64,000 nt of DNA from Actinocorallia longicatena (GTDB lineage Bacteria; Actinomycetota; Actinomycetes; Streptosporangiales; Streptosporangiaceae): positions 434,001-498,000 of the forward strand of contig NZ_BAAAUV010000002.1 of NCBI RefSeq assembly GCF_039534125.1, in the 5' to 3' direction. Shown here piece by piece: positions 1 through 7,984 of this stretch. The position numbers and the translations under genes were made by a program. The notes under the pieces are model-generated. The model saw nothing but the letters and a program-made list of their open reading frames with translations, did not search any database and was not told the DNA's origin. Each line of letters starts with the position of its first letter. The stretch's first letter is position 1.

Positions 1-23
1 GCCGCCCTCTCCGGGAGCGACAC

Positions 24-209
24 GTGTACTTCACCGACCGCGGCATCGAGGAGCTGGTCGAGCGCAGGGGCGAGGAGGAGGTCTCCTTCGCCTGGATCGG
101 CGAGCGCCTGCGCGACTTCGTCGACCTGAACCCCGAGTTCGAGACGCCGATCGAACGCCTGGCGACCTGGCTCGCCCGCCTGGACGACGACGACCCCGAG
201 GACGGCTGA
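24..209 (+). CDS. DUF6104-like small protein
   Basis: A 61-residue acidic protein of unknown function. It reads from a GTG with a GGGAG ribosome site about 6 nt upstream (13-17). The chain opens MYFTDRGIEEL and carries a conserved-looking block around residues 35-53 (LNPEFETPIERLATWLARL), ending in a run of Asp/Glu. I recall this pattern from small actinobacterial proteins filed as DUF6104; no catalytic motif, membrane segment or signal peptide is visible. The upstream neighbour lies outside the window, and a PadR regulator follows 71 nt downstream on the same strand. Confidence 0.72.
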   Translation: MYFTDRGIEELVERRGEEEVSFAWIGERLRDFVDLNPEFETPIERLATWLARLDDDDPEDG

Positions 210-280
210 GCGGTCCGGGGCCTCGGCCGGGCACGGGCTGAGTACAGTTGAGAGCCGAACGATGAACGGAAGGACCCCGC

Positions 281-856
281 GTGAGCCCTGTGTTCGCCCA
301 TGGGCGCCTGCGCCTCTACCTCCTGAAGCTGCTGGAGGAGAGCCCGCGACACGGGTACGAGGTGATCCGCCTCCTCCAGGACCGCTTCCTCGGCATCTAC
401 TCCCCCTCCCCCGGCACGATCTACCCGCGGCTCGCCCGGCTGGAGGAGGAGGGCCTGGTCACCCACGAGGTGCTCAAGGGCAAGAAGGTCTACTCGATCA
501 CCGACAAGGGGCGCGCCGAACTCGGCAAGCGCCTCGACGAGCTCGCCGTGCTCGAAGAGGAGATCACCGCGACGGCCCAGCAGTTCGCGCGGGGCGTCAA
601 GGAGGACGTGCGGGCGACCGTCCGGTCGATGCGCGAGGACCTCAGCAGCGCCCTGCGCAACGGCCAGGGCTGGCGCGACATGAAGAAGAACTGGAGTCCG
701 GCCGGTAACGGTCTGGATGATCTCCTGCGCGGGTTCTGCCTGGACGTGAAGAATGCGGTCGGGGACACCGAACTCACCGAAAACGACCTGGACAAGGTCA
801 GAACAGACCTGGAGCAGGCCGTCGAACGGATCCGCAAGCTCAGCGGACCCGGGTGA
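281..856 (+). CDS. PadR family transcriptional regulator
   Basis: A 191-residue regulator. Residues about 8-80 form the PadR winged helix: LLEESPRHGYEVIRLL, then SPGTIYPRLARLEEEGLV and the wing KKVYSITDKGRAEL. The remaining ~110 residues are a helical, charged C-terminal domain that would provide the dimer interface. The GTG start at 281 is preceded by GGAAGGA (268-274). PadR proteins usually repress a nearby gene until a small ligand binds. The target cannot be told here; the next gene, malic enzyme, lies 158 nt away in the same direction. Family assignment is firm, ligand unknown. Confidence 0.9.
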   Translation: MSPVFAHGRLRLYLLKLLEESPRHGYEVIRLLQDRFLGIYSPSPGTIYPRLARLEEEGLVTHEVLKGKKVYSITDKGRAELGKRLDELAVLEEEITATAQQFARGVKEDVRATVRSMREDLSSALRNGQGWRDMKKNWSPAGNGLDDLLRGFCLDVKNAVGDTELTENDLDKVRTDLEQAVERIRKLSGPG

Positions 857-1014
857 CACACCCCCCGTGCTTTGGCCCGCGCGGGTGATGTGCCACAATC
901 GCTGAACGGGTGACCCCCGTACGTCGAGAGGCGACCACTCAGACACCCCCCACCGAATCTCGGGTGTCCCATGTGGCGTCTGCCCGAAACCCAAAACCAT
1001 TCTGTGGGGTCGCT

Positions 1015-2199
1015 GTGGCTAGTCAGCCCGAAAATCTCTCCTTCTCCGATGACCCGGCGTTCCAGCTTCACGTCGGCGGCAAGCTCGAGGTCCGTTCCAC
1101 CATCCCGGTGCGCAACAAGGACGACCTGTCCCTCGCCTACACCCCCGGCGTGGCACGCGTCTGCACCGCGATCGCGGACAACCCCGAGCTCGCCCACACC
1201 TACACCTGGACGTCCCGGGTCGTCGCGGTCGTGACGGACGGCACCGCCGTCCTCGGCCTCGGCGACATCGGACCGGCCGCCTCCATGCCCGTCATGGAGG
1301 GCAAGTCGCTCCTGTTCAAGGAGTTCGCGAACGTCGACTCGGTGCCGATCGCGCTGGCCACCACCGACGTGGACGAGATCGTCGAGACCGTCATCCGGAT
1401 GGCCCCGTCGTTCGGCGGCATCAACCTCGAGGACATCAGCGCACCCCGCTGCTTCGAGATCGAGGACCGTCTGCGCGCCGCCCTGGACATCCCCGTCTTC
1501 CACGACGACCAGCACGGCACCGCCATCGTGTCGCTGGCCGCCCTCAAGAACGCCGCCAAGCTCATCGGCAAGCCGCTGTCGCAGATGCGCGGCGTCATCG
1601 CCGGCGCGGGCGCCTCCGGCGTCGCCGTCTGCCGCATCCTGCTGAACGCGGGTGTCGGCGACATCGCCTGCTCCGACTCCAAGGGCCTGATCTACAAGGG
1701 CCGCGACGGCCTGAACCCCGTCAAGGTGGCCTTGGCCGAGGACACCAACAAGGCGGGCCTGACCGGCTCCACCGAAGAGGCTCTGCGCGGTGCGGACTTC
1801 TTCATCGGACTGTCCGGTTCGACCGTCCAGGAGGCCGCGATCGCCACGATGGCCGAGAACGCCATCGTCTTCGCGCTGTCGAACCCGACCCCCGAGGTCG
1901 AGCCCGACGTCGCCCGCCGGCACGCCAGGGTCGTGGCCACCGGCCGCTCCGACCACCCCAACCAGATCAACAACGTGCTGGCCTTCCCCGGCATCTTCAA
2001 GGGCGCCTTCGACGTCCGCGCCCACACGATCACCGAGGGCATGAAGGTCGCCGCCGCCGACGCGCTCGCCGCCGTCGTCACCGACGAGGAACTGGCCGAG
2101 GACTTCATCATCCCCAGCCCGTTCGACTCCCGGGTCGCACCGGCCGTCATCGCCGCCGTCTCCGCCCAGGCCCGGGCAGAGGGCGTCAACCGCATCTGA
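1015..2199 (+). CDS. NAD(P)-dependent malic enzyme
   Basis: Oxidatively decarboxylates L-malate to pyruvate and CO2 with reduction of NAD(P)+, linking the TCA cycle to pyruvate. Visible signatures are the N-terminal AYTPGVARVC, the metal/substrate motif FHDDQHGTA, the nucleotide-binding GAGASGVAVC and the late ALSNPTPE. The reading frame is open back to 910, but those 35 residues look unlike the family. GTG 1015 gives MASQPENLSF, a normal N-terminus, and has GGGG just upstream. This makes 394 residues, typical of the short bacterial malic enzymes that lack a phosphotransacetylase domain. The cofactor preference cannot be read with certainty. Confidence 0.93.
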   Translation: MASQPENLSFSDDPAFQLHVGGKLEVRSTIPVRNKDDLSLAYTPGVARVCTAIADNPELAHTYTWTSRVVAVVTDGTAVLGLGDIGPAASMPVMEGKSLLFKEFANVDSVPIALATTDVDEIVETVIRMAPSFGGINLEDISAPRCFEIEDRLRAALDIPVFHDDQHGTAIVSLAALKNAAKLIGKPLSQMRGVIAGAGASGVAVCRILLNAGVGDIACSDSKGLIYKGRDGLNPVKVALAEDTNKAGLTGSTEEALRGADFFIGLSGSTVQEAAIATMAENAIVFALSNPTPEVEPDVARRHARVVATGRSDHPNQINNVLAFPGIFKGAFDVRAHTITEGMKVAAADALAAVVTDEELAEDFIIPSPFDSRVAPAVIAAVSAQARAEGVNRI

Positions 2200-2213
2200 C
2201 TAGGGTGAGGCGC

Positions 2214-3179
2214 ATGTTCGCTGTCACTGCCGGCTCCTTCGACGCCGGAAATCCGCTGAACGGGCTCGTCCTCGGTGACCGTCCCGACCCCGTCGCACCC
2301 GACGGGTGGACGACGGTCACCGTCAGGGCCGCTTCCCTCAACCACCACGACCTGTGGACGTTGAAGGGGGTCGGCGTCCGCGCCGAGCAGCTCCCCATCG
2401 TTCTCGGCTGCGACGCGGCCGGGATCGACGAGGAGGGGAACGAAGTGATCGTCCACGGTGTGATCGGAGACCCCGAGCACGCCGGCGACGAGACCCTCGA
2501 CCCCAGGCGGACCCTCCTGTCGGAGAAGTTCGACGGCACCTTCGCGGAGAAGGTCGTCGTACCGCGGCGCAACCTCGTGCCCAAGCCCCCCTCGCTGACC
2601 TTCGAAGAGGCCGCCTGCCTGCCGACGGCATGGCTGACGGCCTACCGCATGCTGTTCGACCAGTCGGGCGTCCAGCCCGGCGGGACCGTCCTGGTCCAGG
2701 GCGCGGGAGGCGGCGTCTCGACGGCGCTCATCGCGCTCGGCTCCGCCGCCGGATACCGGATGTGGGCGACCAGCAGATCGGAGTCCAAGCGCAAGCGCGC
2801 CCTGGAACTGGGCGCCGACGCCGTCTTCGAGACCGGCGCCCGGCTTCCCGAGCGCGTCGACGCGGTGATGGAGACCGTGGGCCGGGCCACCTGGTCCCAC
2901 TCGATGCGGACGCTGCGTCCCGGCGGCCGGATCGTGGTCTCCGGAGCGACCAGCGGCGACGCCCCGTCCGCCGAGCTCGCCCGGGTGTTCTTCCTTCAGC
3001 TGCAGATCGTCGGTTCGACGATGGGGACGCGCGACCAGCTCGTGAAGCTGGCCCGCTTCCTCGACGTCACCGGGGTGCGGCCCCGGATCGCGGACGTCAT
3101 GCCGCTCACCGAGGCCCGCGCCGGGTTCGCCGCCATGCACGACGGCGAGCTCTTCGGAAAGATCGTCTTCACGAACTGA
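2214..3179 (+). CDS. Zinc-binding dehydrogenase / quinone oxidoreductase-like (MDR family)
   Basis: A 321-residue medium-chain dehydrogenase/reductase. The N-terminal GroES-like domain contains SLNHHDLWTLKGV and LGCDAAGI; the Rossmann domain has VLVQGAGGGVSTALIALG. It probably reduces a carbonyl or enone with NADPH, but the substrate is not evident. The ORF opens at GTG 2205, yet ATG 2214 gives the more natural MFAVTAGSF. A TAGGGT hexamer (2201-2206) lies 7 nt before that ATG, as for a leaderless transcript, although the gene also follows the malic enzyme stop by only 14 nt. Whether it is cotranscribed is unresolved. Confidence 0.85.
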   Translation: MFAVTAGSFDAGNPLNGLVLGDRPDPVAPDGWTTVTVRAASLNHHDLWTLKGVGVRAEQLPIVLGCDAAGIDEEGNEVIVHGVIGDPEHAGDETLDPRRTLLSEKFDGTFAEKVVVPRRNLVPKPPSLTFEEAACLPTAWLTAYRMLFDQSGVQPGGTVLVQGAGGGVSTALIALGSAAGYRMWATSRSESKRKRALELGADAVFETGARLPERVDAVMETVGRATWSHSMRTLRPGGRIVVSGATSGDAPSAELARVFFLQLQIVGSTMGTRDQLVKLARFLDVTGVRPRIADVMPLTEARAGFAAMHDGELFGKIVFTN

Positions 3180-3197
3180 CCGGCGGACGAGAGGGGC

Positions 3198-4169
3198 TCA
3201 GCCGACGGCGATGTTGGTGAGTCCCGCTCCGCCGACGACCTTGTTGTCCGCGGTGACGGTCGTCTTGCAGCCCGCCGGCGGGTTGGCCACGAAGATCCCG
3301 TAGGCCTTGCGGCCGCCGTCGCCGCGCGCTCCCCGCACGTCCAGGCTGTTGCCCTTGAAGACGTTGCCGCAGCCCCAGCCCTTGACGACCGAGTGGACCT
3401 GCATGCCGTCGGCGAGGGTGTACCGGCCCTTGTTCGCCTGGATGAGGTAGCCGTTGCCCTTCACGTCGATCCAGGAGTCGGCGAAGTTGGCGCCGCTGAG
3501 CCCGCGGCCGTCGAACAGGTTCTTGTAGATCTTCCCCTGGGAGCTGTACTCCTTGACGTCGATCGCCTCGGCGCGGACGTTCGGGCCGAAGGTGTTGTGG
3601 TGGACCGAGTTGCGGTCGCTCCGGTCGTTCCTGCCGTTGCTCACCGCGCTGCCGATGTAGACGCCCTCGCCGAACTTGGCCTTGTGGACGCCCGTGTCGT
3701 AGATCCGCGAGTAGCGGATGACGTTGTCGGTGCTGTTGTGCCGGAAGTGCACGGCCTCCATGCCGATGCCGTGGACCGTCACGTGGTCGATCAGCACCCG
3801 GCGCGAGCCGTTGAGCATGATGCCCTTCTGGGCGTTGGTCACCGTGATGCCGGTGATCTTCACCCAGGCCGACCCGTCGACCGACAGGACCTTGCCCTTC
3901 TTGGCCTTCTCCCCGCGCAGGACCGCGCCCTTGGCGCCGGCGATGGTGATCGGCCGGGCCTTGGTGCCCTTGGCCTTCAGCCGGAAGGTCCCGGTGTAGA
4001 CGCCCTTGGCGATCCGGATCGTCGTCCCCGCCTTCGCGGTGCGCAGGGCCTTGCTCAGCTGGCCCGCGGTGCGCACCTGAACGGCCGCTCCGGCCGGGGC
4101 TGCGGACAGGACGGCGCCGGCCACGGCGGCGGCGAGGCCCGTGGCGACGATTCGGGAGGTAGCAGACAT
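3198..4169 (-). CDS. Secreted right-handed beta-helix repeat protein
   Basis: A 323-residue exported protein. The signal peptide is clear: MSATSRIVATGLAAAVAGAV then a small-residue cleavage region ending APAGAA. The body is a series of short beta coils with regular N, G and V positions (ITIAGAKGAVLRG, VKITGITVTNAQKGIMLNGS, NVIRYSRIYDTGV, NSVHHNTFGPNVRAEAIDV), typical of pectate-lyase-like or NosD-like solenoids. No diagnostic lyase catalytic cluster was recognised, so a carbohydrate target is only an inference. ATG 4169 is chosen because it starts the signal peptide; the frame is open upstream to 4271. A GGAAG lies about 10 nt before it. Confidence 0.82.
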   Translation of the reverse strand: MSATSRIVATGLAAAVAGAVLSAAPAGAAVQVRTAGQLSKALRTAKAGTTIRIAKGVYTGTFRLKAKGTKARPITIAGAKGAVLRGEKAKKGKVLSVDGSAWVKITGITVTNAQKGIMLNGSRRVLIDHVTVHGIGMEAVHFRHNSTDNVIRYSRIYDTGVHKAKFGEGVYIGSAVSNGRNDRSDRNSVHHNTFGPNVRAEAIDVKEYSSQGKIYKNLFDGRGLSGANFADSWIDVKGNGYLIQANKGRYTLADGMQVHSVVKGWGCGNVFKGNSLDVRGARGDGGRKAYGIFVANPPAGCKTTVTADNKVVGGAGLTNIAVG

Positions 4170-4356
4170 GCCAGCGATCTTCCCATAGAAATCTCCTTCA
4201 CCTGGGCTTTCCCGCGACGAAAGTGCCGTGTGGACATCGCTTGGACATACGAAATTCAGCCGTGACGCCATGAAATCGGCGCACCCGCCGTGAATCGTGT
4301 AATACTCGGTGCAGGGGATGGCGCAACTCTCACTTGGTCTCTCGCAAGGGGCGAAT

Positions 4357-4863
4357 GTGGACCTCGTTTCTTATGCGGACCTGGTGGTCGAGCTGGTCAA
4401 CACGCAGCATCCGGCCGAGGACTCCCTCAAGGATCTGGAGACCCTGCGTGACCTGCTGACCATCCGGCCCCATCTGACCGGCCGGCTGACCTCCCGCGAT
4501 CTTGACGGTTTCCGCCAGCTCCGGGCCAACTTCCGGGCCATATTCGAAGCCGCGGCCGCCGGTGACCACGCCCTGGCCGCCGACGGGCTCAACAACCTGC
4601 TGATCCTCTACCCGATCCATCCGGCGCTCTCCAACCACGGTGACTCCCCGTGGCATCTGCACCTCACCGAGGACGGGACCATCACCGACCGTTACGCGGC
4701 CGGCGCGGCCATGGGACTCGCACTCGTGATCGGCGAACGGGGATTCGGGGCGCTGGGGATCTGCGCCTGTCCCGGCTGTTTCAACATCTATTTCCACAAG
4801 GAGTCCGACAGCTCGCAACGCTACTGTTCGGAGGGATGCTCCGAGCGGGACAGCGGCCAATAA
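4357..4863 (+). CDS. CGNR/ABATE-type zinc finger protein
   Basis: A 168-residue protein beginning MDLVSYADLVVELVNTQHP, which matches the start of actinobacterial ABATE-domain proteins. The C-terminus carries a variant zinc finger CACPGCFNIYFHKESDSSQR followed by YCSEGC, in place of the usual CGNR ending, and stops sooner than usual. GTG 4357 has AAGGGG five bases upstream and agrees with family N-termini. ATG 4318 and GTG 4309 are alternatives, and a TAATAC hexamer lies at 4300-4305. The family is often regarded as regulatory, with weak evidence. Its 3' end overlaps the oppositely directed sodX by 43 nt. Confidence 0.75.
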   Translation: MDLVSYADLVVELVNTQHPAEDSLKDLETLRDLLTIRPHLTGRLTSRDLDGFRQLRANFRAIFEAAAAGDHALAADGLNNLLILYPIHPALSNHGDSPWHLHLTEDGTITDRYAAGAAMGLALVIGERGFGALGICACPGCFNIYFHKESDSSQRYCSEGCSERDSGQ

Positions 4864-5150
4864 CGGAACAGGACCCTCCCCAGGATCCGGTCATCCGGAA
4901 CCGCGCCGAAGTCCCAGCTGTCGCGGCGTCCGGGAGCCCGCTGGTTGTCGCTCTCCAGCCACCAGCCGCCGTCCTGGCGGAAGGCGGCCCGCTTCACCAC
5001 GAGCAGGTCCCCGTGCCGGGCGACGACCAGATCTCCCGCCCTGACCCGGCCGGGCCCGACCAGCAGGCGGTCCCCCGGACGCAGCGCGGGCAGCATCGAC
5101 AGGCCCTCGACGCGGACCACCCGCAACCCCGCCGCCTTGGAAAACGCCAT
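4821..5150 (-). CDS. sodX: Nickel-type superoxide dismutase maturation protease
   Basis: A 109-residue S24/S26 (signal-peptidase-like) protease. It has the Ser box VEGLSMLPALRPGDRLLV (Ser near residue 18), then GDLVVARHG and the Lys box LLVVKRAAF, followed by SDNQRAPGRRDSWDFG, the typical order for this family. It is expected to remove the short leader of pre-SodN so that His1 can join the nickel hook. The divergent neighbour is sodN itself, which supports the specialised role. There is no hydrophobic anchor, so processing probably occurs in the cytoplasm. Starts at ATG 5150; its tail overlaps the CGNR-like gene. Confidence 0.9.
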   Translation of the reverse strand: MAFSKAAGLRVVRVEGLSMLPALRPGDRLLVGPGRVRAGDLVVARHGDLLVVKRAAFRQDGGWWLESDNQRAPGRRDSWDFGAVPDDRILGRVLFRYWPLSRSEHPSEQ

Positions 5151-5244
5151 GGCCTACCTCACGCGCATCAGGGCACCCGGCCCGGAGTAATGTCTGTCGT
5201 ACAGCATGATCCGTGTCCGCCAACTCATGAGGGGAACCACTCCG

Positions 5245-5640
5245 GTGAGCCTTCTTCGTCCGACGACGGTAGTGTCCGCGCACTGCGACCTGCCCTGCGG
5301 TGTCTATGACCCCGCTCAGGCCCGCATCGAGGCCGAGTCCGTCAAGGCCGTTATCGAGAAGTACGCGGCCAACGAGGACCCGGCCTTCCGGGCCCGCGCC
5401 ATCCAGATCAAGGAGGAGCGGTCCGACCTGGTCAAGCACCACCTGTGGGTGCTCTGGACCGACTACTTCAAGCCGCCGCACTTCGAGAAGTACCCGCAGC
5501 TGCACGAGCTGTTCAACGAGGCCACCAAGCTCGCCGGCGCCGGCGGCACCAAGGGCAGCCTCGACGTCAAGGTCGCCGACGACCTTCTGGCGAAGATCGC
5601 CGAGATCGACTCGATCTTCTGGGAGACCAAGAAGGCCTGA
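5245..5640 (+). CDS. sodN: Nickel superoxide dismutase
   Basis: Dismutates superoxide to oxygen and peroxide using a nickel ion. The mature N-terminus is the nickel hook HCDLPCGVYDP, in which His1, Cys2 and Cys6 bind the metal. The rest contains HHLWVLWTDYFKPPHFEKYP and ends IDSIFWETKKA, as in the Streptomyces enzyme. GTG 5245 gives a 12-residue leader (MSLLRPTTVVSA) before the hook, close to the usual 14, and GAGGGGA (5229-5235) is a good ribosome site. ATG 5206 is in frame but would give an oddly long leader. A 22-bp perfect inverted repeat follows the stop. Confidence 0.96.
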   Translation: MSLLRPTTVVSAHCDLPCGVYDPAQARIEAESVKAVIEKYAANEDPAFRARAIQIKEERSDLVKHHLWVLWTDYFKPPHFEKYPQLHELFNEATKLAGAGGTKGSLDVKVADDLLAKIAEIDSIFWETKKA

Positions 5641-5660
5641 CGCCTTCACCGCTCTTCCGA

Positions 5661-5706
5661 CCCGAGGGCCCGGCCTCCCCGCACGCGGGGAGGCCGGGCC
5701 CTCGGG
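5661..5706 (+). terminator. Very strong GC hairpin after sodN
   Basis: Two 22-nt arms (5661-5682 and 5685-5706) are perfectly complementary with only two bases between them, so the folded stem loses a base pair or two at the tip. There is no T run. It sits 20 nt after the sodN stop and just before the next gene's promoter, so it most likely ends the sodN transcript or protects its 3' end. Confidence 0.75.
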
Positions 5707-5724
5707 CGTCAGTAGGGTGGGCGG

Positions 5725-6198
5725 GTGATTCGTGAAGCCACTGTGGAAGACGTGCCGACGATGCTCCGGTTCGTGCGGGAACTCGCGGAGTACGAGCGCG
5801 AGGCGGACCAGGTCAAGGCGACGGAGGAACAGTTGCGCCGGGACCTGTTCGGGGAGAGCCCCGCGGTGTTCGCGCACATCGCCGAGGACGCCTCCGGCGA
5901 GGCGGTCGGCTTCGCCCTCTGGTTCCTGTCGTACTCGACGTGGGAGGGGCGGCACGGCATCTATCTCGAGGATCTGTACGTGACTCCCGAGGCGCGCGGG
6001 GGCGGGCACGGGAAGGCGCTGCTCCAGCGGCTGGCGGCCATCGCGGTGGAGCGCGGATACGGGCGTTTCGAGTGGTCCGTCCTGGATTGGAATGAACCGA
6101 GCATCGGGTTCTACAAGGGGCTCGGCGCCAGGGCACAGGACGAGTGGACCGTCTACCGCCTCGCGGGTGACACATTGCGGTCGGTCGGAGGCGGATGA
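5725..6198 (+). CDS. GNAT family N-acetyltransferase
   Basis: A 157-residue acetyl-CoA-dependent acetyltransferase. The central motif A region reads YLEDLYVTPEARGGGHGKALL, with the acetyl-CoA pyrophosphate loop RGGGHGKA, followed by VLDWNEPSIGFYKGLGA, which closely resembles the diamine/thialysine acetyltransferase branch. A small amine substrate is therefore plausible but unproven. GTG 5725 lies 6 nt after TAGGGT (5713-5718), the spacing of a leaderless actinobacterial start, and no ribosome site is apparent. Confidence 0.87.
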   Translation: MIREATVEDVPTMLRFVRELAEYEREADQVKATEEQLRRDLFGESPAVFAHIAEDASGEAVGFALWFLSYSTWEGRHGIYLEDLYVTPEARGGGHGKALLQRLAAIAVERGYGRFEWSVLDWNEPSIGFYKGLGARAQDEWTVYRLAGDTLRSVGGG

Positions 6199-6273
6199 GC
6201 GTGGCTTGCCAGCGAAACAGGGTCCCGGCGCGGTAGTTTCGAAGTAGTGAAGTATCACCTCGCAGGGAGATCC

Positions 6274-6684
6274 GTGACTGAGGAAACCGCAGCAATGACG
6301 GCACTGCGCGACGTGGTGACCGTCCGGCTGCCAGCGTCGAGTGCCTACCTTTCCGTGCTGAGGACCGCTACGGCAGGACTGGCGGTGCGCCTGGACTTCA
6401 CGATCGACGAGATCGAGGACCTGCGCATCGCCGTGGACGAGGCGTGCGCGATGCTCCTGCCCCAGGCGGTCCCCGGCACCGACCTGACGTGCGAGTTCGA
6501 GCTGACCGGTGAGGCGATGCGCATCGCCGTCTCGGTGCTCACCGCCGACCGCAGGCTGCCCAGCCGCGACACCTTCGCCTGGACGGTCCTGTCGTCCCTC
6601 GCGGGCGAGGTCGACGCGACGGTCGGAGCCGACGACAAGGTCACCGTGACGCTGCAGAAGCGGCGCGGCGCGGGGGCCCCGTGA
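6274..6684 (+). CDS. UsfX/RsbW-type anti-sigma factor
   Basis: A 136-residue HATPase-fold protein expected to hold the following SigF-type sigma factor inactive. The N-box region reads DEIEDLRIAVDEACAMLL, as in UsfX of mycobacteria. The DxGxG loop found in full RsbW kinases is not visible: that stretch reads VLTADRRLPSRDTFAW. It may thus bind sigma without being a good kinase. GTG 6274 has GGGAG (6264-6268) close upstream; the frame is open to GTG 6247. Its stop overlaps the sigma gene start (GTGA), so the two are translationally coupled. Confidence 0.85.
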   Translation: MTEETAAMTALRDVVTVRLPASSAYLSVLRTATAGLAVRLDFTIDEIEDLRIAVDEACAMLLPQAVPGTDLTCEFELTGEAMRIAVSVLTADRRLPSRDTFAWTVLSSLAGEVDATVGADDKVTVTLQKRRGAGAP

Positions 6685-7523
6685 CCGAAAGAACTGAGGC
6701 CGAGGAAGAGGCGATCGTCCCCGAGCCGGAGGAGATGACCCTCCCACCGGAGCGGCCGTCGGCCGTGCCCGACCGGACCCGCGCCAAAGAGCTCTTCCAC
6801 ACCATGCAGGCGCTGCCCGAGGGCGACCCGGAACGCCAGCGCATCCGCGACCAGCTCGTCGAGATGCACCTGCCGCTGGTGGAGTACCTGGCGCGCCGCT
6901 TCCGCAACCGCGGCGAGTGGCTGGACGACCTCATCCAGGTCGCGACGATCGGCCTCATCAAGTCGATCGACCGCTTCGACCTGGAGCGCGGTGTCGAGTT
7001 CTCGACGTACGCGACCCCGACCATCGTCGGTGAGATCAAGCGCCACTTCCGCGACAAGGGCTGGGCGGTCCGCGTCCCGCGCCGGTTGCAGGAGCTGAAG
7101 CTCTCGCTCACGAAGGCGATCAGCGAGCTCGCGCAGAAGGAGGGGCGCGCCCCCACCGTCGCCGAGCTGGCCGCGCACCTCCAGATGACCGAGGAGGAGG
7201 TCCTGGAGGGGCTGGAGTCCGCGAACGCGTACTCGACGGTCTCGCTGGACGCTCCCGACTCGGGCGACGAGGACGCGCCGGCCGTGGCCGACTCGCTGGG
7301 CATGATCGACGAGTCGCTGGAGGGCGTGGAGTACCGCGAGTCCCTCAAGCCGCTGCTGGAGAAGCTGCCGCCGCGCGAGAAGAAGATCCTCCTGCTGCGG
7401 TTCTTCGGGAACATGACCCAGTCGCAGATCGCGACGGAGCTGGGCATCTCCCAGATGCACGTCTCCCGGCTGCTGGCGCGCACGCTGGCCCAGCTCCGCG
7501 AGGGCCTCACGGCCGAGGACTAG
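6681..7523 (+). CDS. sigF: SigF/SigB-subfamily RNA polymerase sigma factor
   Basis: A 280-residue group 3 sigma-70 factor. Region 2 contains DDLIQVATIGLIKSIDRFDL and VEFSTYATPTIVGEIKRHFRDKG; region 3 has LTKAISELAQKEGRAPTVAELA; region 4 has LPPREKKILLLRFFGNMTQSQIATELGISQMHVSRLLARTL, split here only by description. It directs stress or developmental genes when freed from its anti-sigma partner, whose gene overlaps its start by 4 nt. The symbol is used in the general SigF sense; actinobacteria often carry several paralogues and I cannot say which this is. A UUCG hairpin follows the stop. Confidence 0.9.
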   Translation: MTERTEAEEEAIVPEPEEMTLPPERPSAVPDRTRAKELFHTMQALPEGDPERQRIRDQLVEMHLPLVEYLARRFRNRGEWLDDLIQVATIGLIKSIDRFDLERGVEFSTYATPTIVGEIKRHFRDKGWAVRVPRRLQELKLSLTKAISELAQKEGRAPTVAELAAHLQMTEEEVLEGLESANAYSTVSLDAPDSGDEDAPAVADSLGMIDESLEGVEYRESLKPLLEKLPPREKKILLLRFFGNMTQSQIATELGISQMHVSRLLARTLAQLREGLTAED

Positions 7524-7537
7524 AGAAGTTCAGATGA

Positions 7538-7939
7538 TCAGGCGGGGGACTCTTCGGAGTCCCCTTCGTCGTACAGGGCCGCGGAGGTCGGCGGGCTGAG
7601 CAGGGCCAGGAGCGCGGCCACCGCGATGACGACCAGCGGGCAGCCCCAGAACGGCTGGTCGCTCTGGATCAGCGACACGGCGACGGGGATCGCGAAGAGC
7701 TGGGTCAGGACCGCGGGCGAGCGGCTCCAGCGCTCGGCGCCGGCCAGCCCCTTGGCGACCCACACCATGCCCGCGCCGCCGGCGAGGGCGAGCACCGTGA
7801 CGCCGACGGCCGACATCCGGTCCTTCGGCTCGCCCAGGACGCTCTCGAAGGCGACATAGAGTCCGAAGCCGAGCGCTCCGAGGCCGAGGAGGCCCTCGAG
7901 GAGCGCGGCGGCGAGCAGGGTACGGGGACGGTTCGACAC
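7538..7939 (-). CDS. Hypothetical four-helix membrane protein
   Basis: A 133-residue protein with four hydrophobic stretches: LLAAALLEGLLGLGALGFG, AVGVTVLALAGGAGMVWV, LTQLFAIPVAVSLI and PLVVIAVAALLALL. It ends in an acidic tail (DEGDSEESPA). No catalytic motif was seen; similar small integral membrane proteins are common in actinobacteria. GTG 7939 is chosen because it opens just before the first helix; ATG 7972 is also in frame. The gene is divergent from the lipid kinase and convergent with sigF. Confidence 0.65.
   Translation of the reverse strand: MSNRPRTLLAAALLEGLLGLGALGFGLYVAFESVLGEPKDRMSAVGVTVLALAGGAGMVWVAKGLAGAERWSRSPAVLTQLFAIPVAVSLIQSDQPFWGCPLVVIAVAALLALLSPPTSAALYDEGDSEESPA
7545..7564 (+). 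terminator. Hairpin with TTCG loop after sigF
   Basis: GGGGACTC-TTCG-GAGTCCCC forms an 8-bp stem closed by a UUCG tetraloop, 21 nt after the sigF stop. It lies within the last codons of the oppositely directed membrane protein gene, so it can serve the rightward transcript only. Confidence 0.65.
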
Positions 7940-7984
7940 GCCCGCAAGCGTACCTGCACTGACTTGTGGCATACCCTGACGCGT

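Noticed and set aside
910..1014. Upstream extension of the malic enzyme
   Set aside because: The extra 35 residues do not resemble the family and the internal GTG gives the expected N-terminus.
4891..6747. Leftward open frame of 618 codons across sodN, GNAT and UsfX genes
   Set aside because: It is the antisense shadow of clear families and shows no domain of its own.
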